Below the pieces are notes generated by a model. The model was not told the origin of the DNA and made no database searches. It saw only the letters and a list, made by a program, of their open reading frames with translations. This document shows, piece by piece, positions 17,526 to 25,073 of a stretch of 49,085 nt of DNA (position 1 is the first letter of the stretch; every line of letters starts with the position of its first letter). The position numbers were made by a program, and so were the translations under genes. Source of the DNA: Bog-756 sp036513075 (GTDB lineage: Bacteria > Actinomycetota > Acidimicrobiia > Acidimicrobiales > RAAP-2); NCBI GenBank assembly GCA_036513075.1, contig DATBZS010000082.1, forward strand, positions 1 to 49,085, in the 5' to 3' direction.

Positions 17526-18389
17526 GTGCCCCCCGATCTCCCCGTCCCGGCAACCGCCCCACGGCGGGCGTTCGTGGGCCTGGTCAGGGCCTGCCACTTC
17601 CAGCCCACCGTGGCGGTCACGGTGGTCACCACCGCCCTGGCCGTACTTTCGGGTCGCGACGCCAGGGGGTGCGTGGCCGTGGCGGTGGCGGTGCTGGCCG
17701 GACAGTTCTCGACAGGGTGGAGCAATGACTGGTTCGACGCTGCCCGGGACACGGCCAACGGCCGCAACGACAAGCCGATCGCGTCGGGCGCCGTCGACGT
17801 GGCCACCGTGCGAGCCGCGGCGCTGGCCGCACTCGCGGCCTGCATCCCACTGTCGCTGCTGTCCGGGTGGCGGGCTGCCATCGTCCACCTGGTGGCCGTG
17901 GGTTCGGCCTGGGCCTACAACGCCGGCGTCAAGGCCACCGTGCTGAGCCCACTCCCCTACGCGGTGTCCTTCGGGTTGCTGCCCGCTTTCGTGACCCTCG
18001 GCCTCCCGGGCCACCCTTGGCCGAGGCCGACGCTCATGGGGGCCACCGCCCTGCTCGGCATCGGCGCCCACTTCATCAACACCCTCGCCGACCGGGACGA
18101 CGACGCCCGATCCGGAATCGCCGGACTGCCGCAGCGGATGAGTGCCCGAGCCTGCCTGTTCACCGGCGTCATCCTGCTGTCCGCCTGCACGGTGCTCATC
18201 TGGACCCTCGGCGGTGGTTCGCCGGTCGTCCGCGCCGTGCTTCTGGCAGCCTGCCTCGGGGCGGCGGCCGCGGTGGTTGCCACCACGTTTCGGGATGCGC
18301 CCCGGGCGGCATGGACGTGGACCCTGGTGACCGTCCTCGGCTGCCTGGTGCTGTTCGCCGAAGCCAGGCCCTCTCTCGTGCACGGCTGA
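17526..18389 (+). CDS. UbiA-family prenyltransferase
   Basis: A 287-residue integral membrane protein with about eight hydrophobic segments. The first aspartate-rich motif is NDWFDAARD (Asn67, Asp68, Asp71, Asp75), followed by RNDKPIASG. The second is DRDDD in NTLADRDDDARSG near residue 185. It should transfer a prenyl chain to an aromatic or lipid acceptor; the fold includes MenA, UbiA and decaprenyl-phosphoribose synthase, and I cannot choose between them. The GTG at 17526 is chosen because it begins the hydrophobic protein and has TAGGGT five bases upstream; the frame is open for more than 1 kb further up only as antisense to the amidohydrolase. Confidence 0.85.
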   Translation: MPPDLPVPATAPRRAFVGLVRACHFQPTVAVTVVTTALAVLSGRDARGCVAVAVAVLAGQFSTGWSNDWFDAARDTANGRNDKPIASGAVDVATVRAAALAALAACIPLSLLSGWRAAIVHLVAVGSAWAYNAGVKATVLSPLPYAVSFGLLPAFVTLGLPGHPWPRPTLMGATALLGIGAHFINTLADRDDDARSGIAGLPQRMSARACLFTGVILLSACTVLIWTLGGGSPVVRAVLLAACLGAAAAVVATTFRDAPRAAWTWTLVTVLGCLVLFAEARPSLVHG

Positions 18390-18631
18390 ACCGATCGGTC
18401 AGGAGCCGGAGCCACCAGCAGCGGACTCATGGTCCGTCTAGGCGGTGGACGGCGGGGTCTCGCACCACGTTGACCTGGCGCATCGAGCGTCCGCGTCACG
18501 CTCGCACGACTGGACAGGCAATCTCGGGTTGCCAACTGGCCCGCGTACCTGCATACTGACGACGTGGGTGGCGGATCATGCGGGATTCCGGGTAGCGGCG
18601 GCTACTCGGGGTTTCCGGCGGGCGCGTCGGC

Positions 18632-19396
18632 TTACCGCCGGAGCGCACCCGCGTCCGGGGCGTCATTCAACTCGGCGAACTGCCACACCATGCCCTCGAG
18701 GCCGAGGGAGAACAGCGACCACTCCTGCTTCTCGCCGTTGACACCCGTAGGACGCAGGATGTTCCGGGTCAACGTCGGATCGACCCGGTCCCAGATGGCG
18801 AATCCCTCGGTCAGCGAGATGGCGAGCATCGACAGCTGACGGATCGTGAGGCCAGGGCGTAGCCGGATGCCGATCACTGCAAAGGTCTGCTCGAAGACGA
18901 AGTCCCACCGCGTGGCGAACTCCTCGTAGGTCTGGCGCACGCGGACCGCCGTGGGCGACCCTTCGTCCGTCGTCAGACGCGACACCGAAAGGCCCCGCAG
19001 CCCGATGCTGACGTCAGCCTTGCGGGCGCCGGTCAACGCATCGATGTGTGCCGCGCAGGCCACACGGATCACTTCGACGGCCGCAGCCCGCCGTCCCTCG
19101 AAAGTCGTCAGGTCGGCGGCGGTCACGACCCGGGCGGCGGCCCGGATGGTCTCCTCCTGGCCGTCCACGTCGTCGTTCAGCAGAGCGGCGGCCAGGACGT
19201 CGGCCTGGAAGTCGGCCATGTCGTCCCAGATCCGGCCGATGACTGAGGCGTTGGTCACCCGGACGCCCCGCAAGACGGCGGCCCGATCGAACACCCGCTT
19301 GAAGGTCAGGCGCTCGGTGCCGAGGGCCAGGCCCTCGTCGATCAGCAGATCGAGGCCGACCGCGATCAGCAGTTCCCTCAGTTCGTCACGCCGCAC
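18632..19396 (-). CDS. TetR-like transcriptional regulator
   Basis: A 254-residue, helix-rich protein. The N-terminus (ELRELLIAVGLDLLIDEGLA ... LTFKRVFDRA) looks like a TetR DNA-binding domain, though the recognition helix is unusual, with a long insertion before ASVIGRIWDDMADF. The C-terminal part, with LSMLAISLTEGFAIWDRVDP, is TetR-like. The GTG start at 19396 is supported by a TAGATT box six bases upstream. It lies downstream of an acyl-CoA dehydrogenase on the same strand and may control it. Confidence 0.72.
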   Translation of the reverse strand: MRRDELRELLIAVGLDLLIDEGLALGTERLTFKRVFDRAAVLRGVRVTNASVIGRIWDDMADFQADVLAAALLNDDVDGQEETIRAAARVVTAADLTTFEGRRAAAVEVIRVACAAHIDALTGARKADVSIGLRGLSVSRLTTDEGSPTAVRVRQTYEEFATRWDFVFEQTFAVIGIRLRPGLTIRQLSMLAISLTEGFAIWDRVDPTLTRNILRPTGVNGEKQEWSLFSLGLEGMVWQFAELNDAPDAGALRR

Positions 19397-19402
19397 ACAG
19401 TC

Positions 19403-19408
19403 AATCTA
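19403..19408 (-). promoter_or_regulatory. -10 box of a leaderless promoter for the TetR-like gene
   Basis: TAGATT on the minus strand is separated by six bases from the GTG start at 19396; no Shine-Dalgarno. Confidence 0.45.
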
Positions 19409-19770
19409 TGCCGCAATCGCCGGTGGCGGAACCGGAGAAACCACCTGTGCGGCATGCCTACCGGCTGGATCCCCACGGGCGCACCACCGGGCAGGCGGCC
19501 CACTTGGCCCCCAGGCCACTCGATGGAGATCCCCGAGATTCTGTTGGTCCATCGTTTCGTGGCCGGCGGACGCGTCACCCCCAGGGCGCCAGCCGGCCGA
19601 GTGACGGCTTGCACCGTGTGTTCACCGGTACCGAAAACTGGGCCGTCACCTACCACGGACCCCATCGGGCTGCAGGGCGTGCACCTGATCAGGGCCCGGT
19701 GCACGTGCCACAGCCGATTCAACCACCGCCGTCGGAAACGCCCGCCCGGATCCCGGCGCGGGACCCCGAG
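19409..19770. other. Intergenic stretch, no gene seen
   Basis: About 360 bases between the acyl-CoA dehydrogenase stop and the TetR-like promoter. A short open frame on the minus strand lacks a ribosome site and protein-like composition. I see no RNA gene; a terminator or operator could be present but none is convincing. Confidence 0.5.
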
Positions 19771-21051
19771 TCACCGCCGCTTGCTTATATAGGCCCGGTA
19801 GCCCTCGGCCATCTGCAGGAGCTCAGGATCGGCGTCGAAGCGCGGCTGGAACTTCCGCCAGGCCTCTTCCCGCTTGGCCGGGATGTACTCGGTGGGCCAG
19901 TAGCCCTCGTGGGGCCGGTAGCCCTTCAGCACGTTCCTGGCGACGGTGGCCTTGTGGACCTCGTCCACGCCATCGGCAATCCCCATGGTGGGCGCGCCTG
20001 CGTACATGGCTTGCAAGGGGGTGAGGTCGGTCGTCCCGAGCGAGCCCATGATGTGCAGGGCGTTGAACGAGACGTCCCTGAGCACCTTGGCCATCGTGAA
20101 CTTGACCGCCGCGATGTCGGTCCGGCACTCCTGGGTACTGGTGTTGTCGATCCTCCAGGCCGTTTCCAGAACCAACAGGCGCAGCATCCGGATCTGGGCG
20201 TAGGAGTCGGCGATCTTCTCCTGGACCATCTGGTGCTCACCGATGATCTTCCCGTGCGATTCGCGGCTGAGGGCCCGCTCACACATCATGTCGAAGGCGA
20301 GGTTGCACTGGGCGATAGTGCGCATGGCGTGGTGGATGCGACCGCCGCCGAGCCGCCGCTGGGCCAGTACTTTCGCACCATCTTCGGGACCGAGGAGGTG
20401 GTCGAGAGGCACCCGGACCTCGTTGTAGATGATGTGGTTGTGGTTCCGGGGCTCGGGCTGGATCTCGACGCCGGGCGTTTCCCTGGGCACCACGAACATG
20501 CCGTTGGTGCACATCACGAAGAGGATGTCGGCGACCCGTCCTGCGCTGGTGAACCACTTCTCGCCGTTGATCACCCACTGGTCGCCGTCACGGGTGGCGT
20601 AGGACTTGAAGAGGTTGGGGTCCGATCCGCCTTGGGGCTCGGTCATCGAGTACGCCGACCAGAGTTCCTGGTTCAGCATCGGCTTGAGCCACCGCTCCTT
20701 CTGCTCCTCGGTACCGTAGGCGGCGAGCATCTCCATGTTCCCGGTGTCGGGCGCGGCCGCCCCGAACATCTGCGGCGCCGAGGGGTACCGGCCGAGGATC
20801 TCGTTGAGCAGGCCGAGTTGGAGTTGTCCATAGCCCGGGCCGCCGAGGTCCTCGTCGAGGAAGATCGCCCAGAGGCCCTGGTCCTTGACCTCCTGCTGCA
20901 GGCCCTTGACGAGGACACGGATCTTCGGGTCCTTCGACCGGACGGCATAGGGAAACACGTACTCCAGCGGCTCCACCTCCTCGCGGCAGAATTGCTCCAC
21001 CCAGTCCAGCTTCTTCTGGTACTCGGGGTCCGTCGAGAAGTCCCAGCCCAT
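19771..21051 (-). CDS. Acyl-CoA dehydrogenase family protein
   Basis: A 426-residue flavoprotein with the three-domain acyl-CoA dehydrogenase layout: an N-terminal helical domain, a middle FAD-contact motif TEPQGGSDP, INGEKWFTSAG, and a C-terminal helical bundle (MGSLGTTDLTPL). It introduces a double bond next to the thioester of an acyl-CoA, passing electrons to ETF. Chain specificity is not deducible. AAGGAGA precedes the ATG. Its length and GC match the neighbouring catabolic genes. It is the last gene before the lower-GC zone. Confidence 0.93.
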   Translation of the reverse strand: MGWDFSTDPEYQKKLDWVEQFCREEVEPLEYVFPYAVRSKDPKIRVLVKGLQQEVKDQGLWAIFLDEDLGGPGYGQLQLGLLNEILGRYPSAPQMFGAAAPDTGNMEMLAAYGTEEQKERWLKPMLNQELWSAYSMTEPQGGSDPNLFKSYATRDGDQWVINGEKWFTSAGRVADILFVMCTNGMFVVPRETPGVEIQPEPRNHNHIIYNEVRVPLDHLLGPEDGAKVLAQRRLGGGRIHHAMRTIAQCNLAFDMMCERALSRESHGKIIGEHQMVQEKIADSYAQIRMLRLLVLETAWRIDNTSTQECRTDIAAVKFTMAKVLRDVSFNALHIMGSLGTTDLTPLQAMYAGAPTMGIADGVDEVHKATVARNVLKGYRPHEGYWPTEYIPAKREEAWRKFQPRFDADPELLQMAEGYRAYISKRR

Positions 21052-21295
21052 CGTGTCTCCTTGTCCGAGGCCCGTTCCCCCGGGCCAGATCTCCCTACGC
21101 TAGGCCTACGCCGAGTTGATGGAGGACGTCACGCCAGAGCTCAGCTCGACACAGCGGCCGATCGAGCCCCTGTCGGGCGCACTGGCGGACCGACCGGGAC
21201 GCAACTGGAGCCCGGCCTCTTTCAATGGCTCCGTAACTGGACAAGGATGGTTGGTAGGCGCCCCGTACAATCCGGGACACCAGGAGGTCAACCTC

Positions 21296-21769
21296 ATGAG
21301 CATCGTTCGAAATGCCGATGGCACCCTCATCGTTCCGGTGGAACCGGAGAGGATTCACGCTACCGACGACGCAGGGGGCACTGGGCCGGGCGACGCAGTG
21401 GAAGTGGAGGACACACCCACGACCCGGCTGCTCCATCCGGGCGAAGGAGGATACGACGAGGCATTGGCCGAGTGGGACTTGGAACAGAATCCTGATCGTG
21501 CGCCAGTTGTCTCGACGGCAAGTGGCCGACAGGAGGCGATGTCCCTGATTTACACAGTGGCGATCTCGCCGGACCATGCTGTCGCTGGTGCAGTGGAGGC
21601 ACTCGATGATCCCCAGGCGAGCGGCGAGGCACTTCGCCACGTACTCGTCGGTGGTGTCCACTCCGTCGAAGACTTCGCCGCCGAAGTTGCCGAGGCGGAA
21701 GGCGGCGAACCGCTGACCGCCCATGAGACGACGAAGATCATCGGCGAGGTACTTACCGAGCTCGATTGA
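21296..21769 (+). CDS. Hypothetical 157-residue protein
   Basis: I do not recognise this family. The protein opens MSIVRNADGTLIVPVEPERI, is acidic, has a central DALAEWDLEQNP-like segment, and ends with a helical domain of about 75 residues (SLIYTVAISPDHAVAGAVEA ... GEVLTELD). The start is supported by a strong Shine-Dalgarno (AGGAGG) at the right distance; the open frame extends upstream without one. A longer antisense frame exists but has unnatural composition. It is the first gene of the lower-GC zone. Confidence 0.65.
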   Translation: MSIVRNADGTLIVPVEPERIHATDDAGGTGPGDAVEVEDTPTTRLLHPGEGGYDEALAEWDLEQNPDRAPVVSTASGRQEAMSLIYTVAISPDHAVAGAVEALDDPQASGEALRHVLVGGVHSVEDFAAEVAEAEGGEPLTAHETTKIIGEVLTELD

Positions 21770-21952
21770 GCCTGTAGCTCCTGCACGCCGATCGGCTTCC
21801 TGGCCGTCCATGCTGGAGACCTGGAGTCGATCATCGAACAGAACCGACACATTCGGAAGGGCTCCGGTGCGCGGTTCCCGCCATGGTGATGCACGCAGGA
21901 ATTCTGTCCTGGTCGGGCGCACCTCCCCCACTCTGTGCCAGTTGCCGGACGT

Positions 21953-23014
21953 TCACTTCCGAACGGCCACCGAGGCGGTCAGGTAGTGGTGGTTACTCCC
22001 GAATCCGGCGCTGGTAGCGATTCGGACGACAGCCAGCGATGCGCCCGTCAGGACGTGGTCGATGCGCACGAAGGGCGGGACGATCGCACCATCGGGCCAC
22101 GTCATGGCGAGAGCCTGCCCCCGAGCCGCGGCTCCATCGGTCAAGCCGTCGTGCAGCAGCGTCACGAAGCTCTGGTTTCCCCAGGTGGCATTGAAGTCGC
22201 CCATCATCAGGATCCGGCCGGTCCCCGAACTCCGGATCGAACTGCTGACCCCGGCCAGTACGGTCTTCCATTCATTGGAGACCGTAAGCAATGGAGCGAG
22301 CGTATGCACCACGCGAAGCATCACCGACCCCCCGGGTGTCGTGAGGGTTGCCTCCACCATGTACGGCGTGGAGGTCAGGCCGTAATACTCCTGATGCACC
22401 GAGAGGATCCGGCAATCACTCAAACGCCAGCGGGAGGCGACGAAGAATCCGGTCGCTTGGGGTGCCGGGGCTGAACACTGGAACGGATACGAATGCAGGA
22501 TGCCCGTGGCGGCCAAGCTTGCGTTGGCTTCGGGTGTGAATTCCTCAAAGGCAATGACATCCGGTCGATACGACTCGATCGCCTGTTGGTATCCAGGAGC
22601 GAAGATCCGGCTCTTGTCGACGTTGGCGTCGAACACCCGCACGGTTGGCGCGTGCGCTGCCCATTGAGGAAGGGGCGAGGCGGCGAGCAGCTCGGGGGCG
22701 ACAAACGCCAACTGTGCGACGATGACGATCCCAGCTGCACCGAGCAGCCACCATCTGCGCCCCACAGCTGCCCCTGCGGCAACCACCCACGCCGGGAGGT
22801 ACGCCACTGCGGACAGTGAATTGACCACGATGAGGGGCTCCAGGCTGTCCCAAGCCACAATCCTGAGGAGTGCGAACCCAGCGAGCACCGCGACGACAAT
22901 CCAACCCAGCATGGCCAGGAACGATCCGACCGGCTCCCGCTGTCCAGGCCAATCGGAAGCCACCGGAGGTACGGCTACGTGGCGCACCAGATCGTCATTG
23001 GCCGACCCGGGCAT
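21953..23014 (-). CDS. Membrane-anchored endonuclease/exonuclease/phosphatase-family protein
   Basis: A 353-residue protein with three predicted membrane helices in the first 110 residues (about 33-52, 60-82 and 90-108), then an EEP domain. Motifs are FDANVDK (130-134), PDVIAFEEFT with the metal-binding Glu (151-160), GDFNATW, IDHVL and the final SNHHYLTASV with the catalytic His. The domain probably faces outward and cleaves phosphodiesters, nucleic acid or phospholipid headgroups. A TACTGT box seven bases before the ATG suggests a leaderless message. Base composition is lower in GC than the core genes. Confidence 0.88.
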   Translation of the reverse strand: MPGSANDDLVRHVAVPPVASDWPGQREPVGSFLAMLGWIVVAVLAGFALLRIVAWDSLEPLIVVNSLSAVAYLPAWVVAAGAAVGRRWWLLGAAGIVIVAQLAFVAPELLAASPLPQWAAHAPTVRVFDANVDKSRIFAPGYQQAIESYRPDVIAFEEFTPEANASLAATGILHSYPFQCSAPAPQATGFFVASRWRLSDCRILSVHQEYYGLTSTPYMVEATLTTPGGSVMLRVVHTLAPLLTVSNEWKTVLAGVSSSIRSSGTGRILMMGDFNATWGNQSFVTLLHDGLTDGAAARGQALAMTWPDGAIVPPFVRIDHVLTGASLAVVRIATSAGFGSNHHYLTASVAVRK

Positions 23015-23548
23015 TCAAAAGACAGTACCGGTTCCGGAGTACGCCCACGCATCGCGCCCTGCCTCCGTACGAACTCAATTGGCCCGAGTCTGTCAGCGCC
23101 CGGGTTGAAAAGAGCGAGGTAGCCGCCTCAATGGACTGCGAGAACTGCGATCATGTTTCCAGGATGCGGGGTGAGCGTGTCACCGATGGCAGCACACTCG
23201 TGAGGCACTATCTCCACGTGCCTGAGTAGGTCCGGCTATCGAGCCGGGAGCTCTGGTGATCGCATTGGTTGTTGCCGCCGCAGCCTGCAGGTCTGCTCCG
23301 ATGACCATGACGCCGTACGCAACCGACCACGAAAAGGTGTCCCCCCCGAGGTGGCGCGTCTCCGCGCCCCGCGTTGTGTTTAGGGCGCCATCGACCGGTG
23401 CCGGGCTGACTCTTCTGGGTCACAGTTCAAGTTCGCAGGGCGGGTTGCCGATACGGAATGACCAAGAGTGCCTGAAGCCACTCTCCCTCAGGAGGCGTCC
23501 ACCCCGGCCACCTTGCTGCCGCAAACCCGGACTGGAGCCCCGATTCAC
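23015..23548. other. Divergent intergenic region
   Basis: The TACTGT box at 23022-23027 on the minus strand serves the EEP-family gene. The rest, before the collagen-like gene, shows no convincing gene. Two alternative starts for that gene (GTG at 23468 and 23549) fall here or at its edge. No RNA gene is recognised. Confidence 0.5.
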
Positions 23549-24739
23549 GTGACGAAGATTCGTATGATCCTCATTGCTGTCATGGCAGCCTTGCTCGGAC
23601 TTGTGGCCGTGCCCGCGCTCGTGGCATCGAGCGGCAACGCTGCGCAGGCGGCGTCTGCGCCCAAGACACTCGAAGCCCGGCTGGCGTCCGCCACCCGCCT
23701 CGCCGAGGCCCCAAACGCAGTTGGTTACTGGCTGGTCGGTGCCGATGGTGCCGTCTACGCGTTCGGCGGTGCCCATTACTACGGAGGGATGGCGGGCTTG
23801 CGCCTGAACTCCCCGATCACCGGGATCGTGCCATCCTCCGATGGTCGTGGGTACTGGCTGGTCGCCAAGGACGGAGGCGTGTTCTCGTATGGGGATGCAC
23901 CGTACGTCGGTTCGCAGGGCGGAACGCTGTTGACCGCACCCATCGTCGGCATGGCCGCACTGCCATCGGCCAGTCTGCTCGGTCCCATTGGACCTGCCGG
24001 GCCGCAGGGTGCAGTCGGGCTGACAGGAGCCACTGGGGCACAGCTGCTGAGTGGTACGACCTCGCCTACCAACCTGACCGGCTACGACGGAGACTTCTTT
24101 TACGACACGACTACCTCGGTCCTGTTCGGCCCCAAATCCGGCGGACTCTGGCCGGGCACTGGCACCAGCCTCCTTGGCGCAACCGGTGCTCCCGGTGCTC
24201 CTGGTAGCACGGGAAATCCTGGTGCCCAGGGCCCTGTCGGGCCGACGGGCGCCAATGGAGCCCAGGGACCCGTCGGGCCCACCGGTGCCGACGGTGCTCA
24301 GGGACCTGCTGGTGCTACGGGACCTGCGGGGCCCGTAGGGGCGACGACCTATGGGAAGTTCACAGCGACCTTTGCTCAACCTGCATTTCCGGCGGAATCG
24401 GTCGAGCTCAACCACATTGTTGACAGCACTCCGGATCTGACACTTCTTTTCAACGGGATCACGGTCACTACTCCCGGGAACTACCTCATCGACTTCTCCG
24501 CCTATTCGATCGAGGCAAGTCAGTTCGCGCTCTTTGACAACGGGACGATCATCGACGGGAGCTCAGGTGCCGGAGCAGGCAATGAGACCATTAACGGATC
24601 AACCATCGTCGCACTGGCCGCGGGTGATGTGGTCAGCCTCCAGACTCAGAACACCGGTGTCGTCGACATGATCCCACCCTCGGCCGACACTGGTCCGCAG
24701 ATTCCGGTGGCATCAATCACCTTGGAGCTCCTCGGCTAG
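23549..24739 (+). CDS. Exported collagen-like protein with GYWLV repeats and jelly-roll-like end
   Basis: A 396-residue protein from this GTG (alternative starts: GTG at 23468, ATG at 23564). A signal peptide (MILIAVMAALLGLVAVPALV) is followed by two GYWLV-x-x-DG repeats, GYWLVGADGAVYAFGGA and GYWLVAKDGGVFSYGDA, at about residues 50-115. A short GXY tract follows, then a linker ending LLGAT, then a Gly-X-Y collagen-like tract of about 18 triplets. The C-terminal 120 residues (KFTATFAQPAFPAESVE ... VASITLELLG) resemble the TNF/C1q-like trimerisation domains of bacterial collagen-like proteins. It is probably a trimeric cell-surface fibre. Composition is lower in GC than flanking core genes. 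Confidence 0.82.
   Translation: MTKIRMILIAVMAALLGLVAVPALVASSGNAAQAASAPKTLEARLASATRLAEAPNAVGYWLVGADGAVYAFGGAHYYGGMAGLRLNSPITGIVPSSDGRGYWLVAKDGGVFSYGDAPYVGSQGGTLLTAPIVGMAALPSASLLGPIGPAGPQGAVGLTGATGAQLLSGTTSPTNLTGYDGDFFYDTTTSVLFGPKSGGLWPGTGTSLLGATGAPGAPGSTGNPGAQGPVGPTGANGAQGPVGPTGADGAQGPAGATGPAGPVGATTYGKFTATFAQPAFPAESVELNHIVDSTPDLTLLFNGITVTTPGNYLIDFSAYSIEASQFALFDNGTIIDGSSGAGAGNETINGSTIVALAAGDVVSLQTQNTGVVDMIPPSADTGPQIPVASITLELLG
24221..24328 (+). repeat. Three 36-base tandem repeats coding a 12-residue collagen unit
   Basis: Three consecutive units encode GAQGPVGPTGAN, GAQGPVGPTGAD and GAQGPAGATGPA. The first two are nearly identical in protein and similar in DNA, suggesting recent unit duplication. 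Copy number may vary between strains. Confidence 0.8.
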
Positions 24740-24828
24740 CTGCCCAGCGCCGGCCCCAGCCACACCACCAGACCGCCGGCATCGGTCGGCGTTCTGACGG
24801 CTGCCGCCGAAACCGGGCATGATTCCGT

Positions 24829-24874
24829 GACCTGGGGAAATGTACATATTTCCTGGTCACAGGTCTTTTTCTTT
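24829..24874 (+). terminator. Intrinsic terminator of the collagen-like gene
   Basis: An outer stem GACCTG (24829-24834) / CAGGTC (24860-24865) and an inner GGAAAT/ATTTCC stem precede a T-run TTTTTCTTT (24866-24874). This is the only textbook Rho-independent terminator I see in the window. The remaining 200 bases to the ABC exporter stop hold nothing recognised. Confidence 0.7.
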
Positions 24875-25073
24875 GACCGGTAGTTTCTGCTGATGACCGT
24901 TCGCGCGCATCGCTACGCGCCCGACAGATTCATCGAGTGCTGGCGCACTGCTTTCCGAATGCTTGCCAACGAGTCACGCGTCGATGTCCGCGAGTCGGCG
25001 ACGTCGCGCTCGGTGACACCGGGTGGGGGTGCCGATCGAAATACAGGTGAGGGCAGGCGTTGCTCTTCAGCCT

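Noticed and set aside
16431..18389. 652-codon frame extending the UbiA gene upstream
   Set aside because: The upstream part is antisense to the amidohydrolase; the membrane protein begins at the GTG at 17526.
19378..19722. 114-codon minus-strand frame between the TetR-like and acyl-CoA dehydrogenase genes
   Set aside because: No ribosome site, overlaps the TetR-like start, and has Arg/Pro/Trp-rich composition typical of random GC-rich frames.
21095..21931. 278-codon minus-strand open frame over the 157-residue gene
   Set aside because: Composition is Arg/Cys-rich and unlike a folded protein; the plus-strand gene has a strong ribosome site.
24221..24328. Regular 36-base repeats that could suggest a CRISPR array
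   Set aside because: The repeats are contiguous, in frame and encode collagen triplets, with no spacers.
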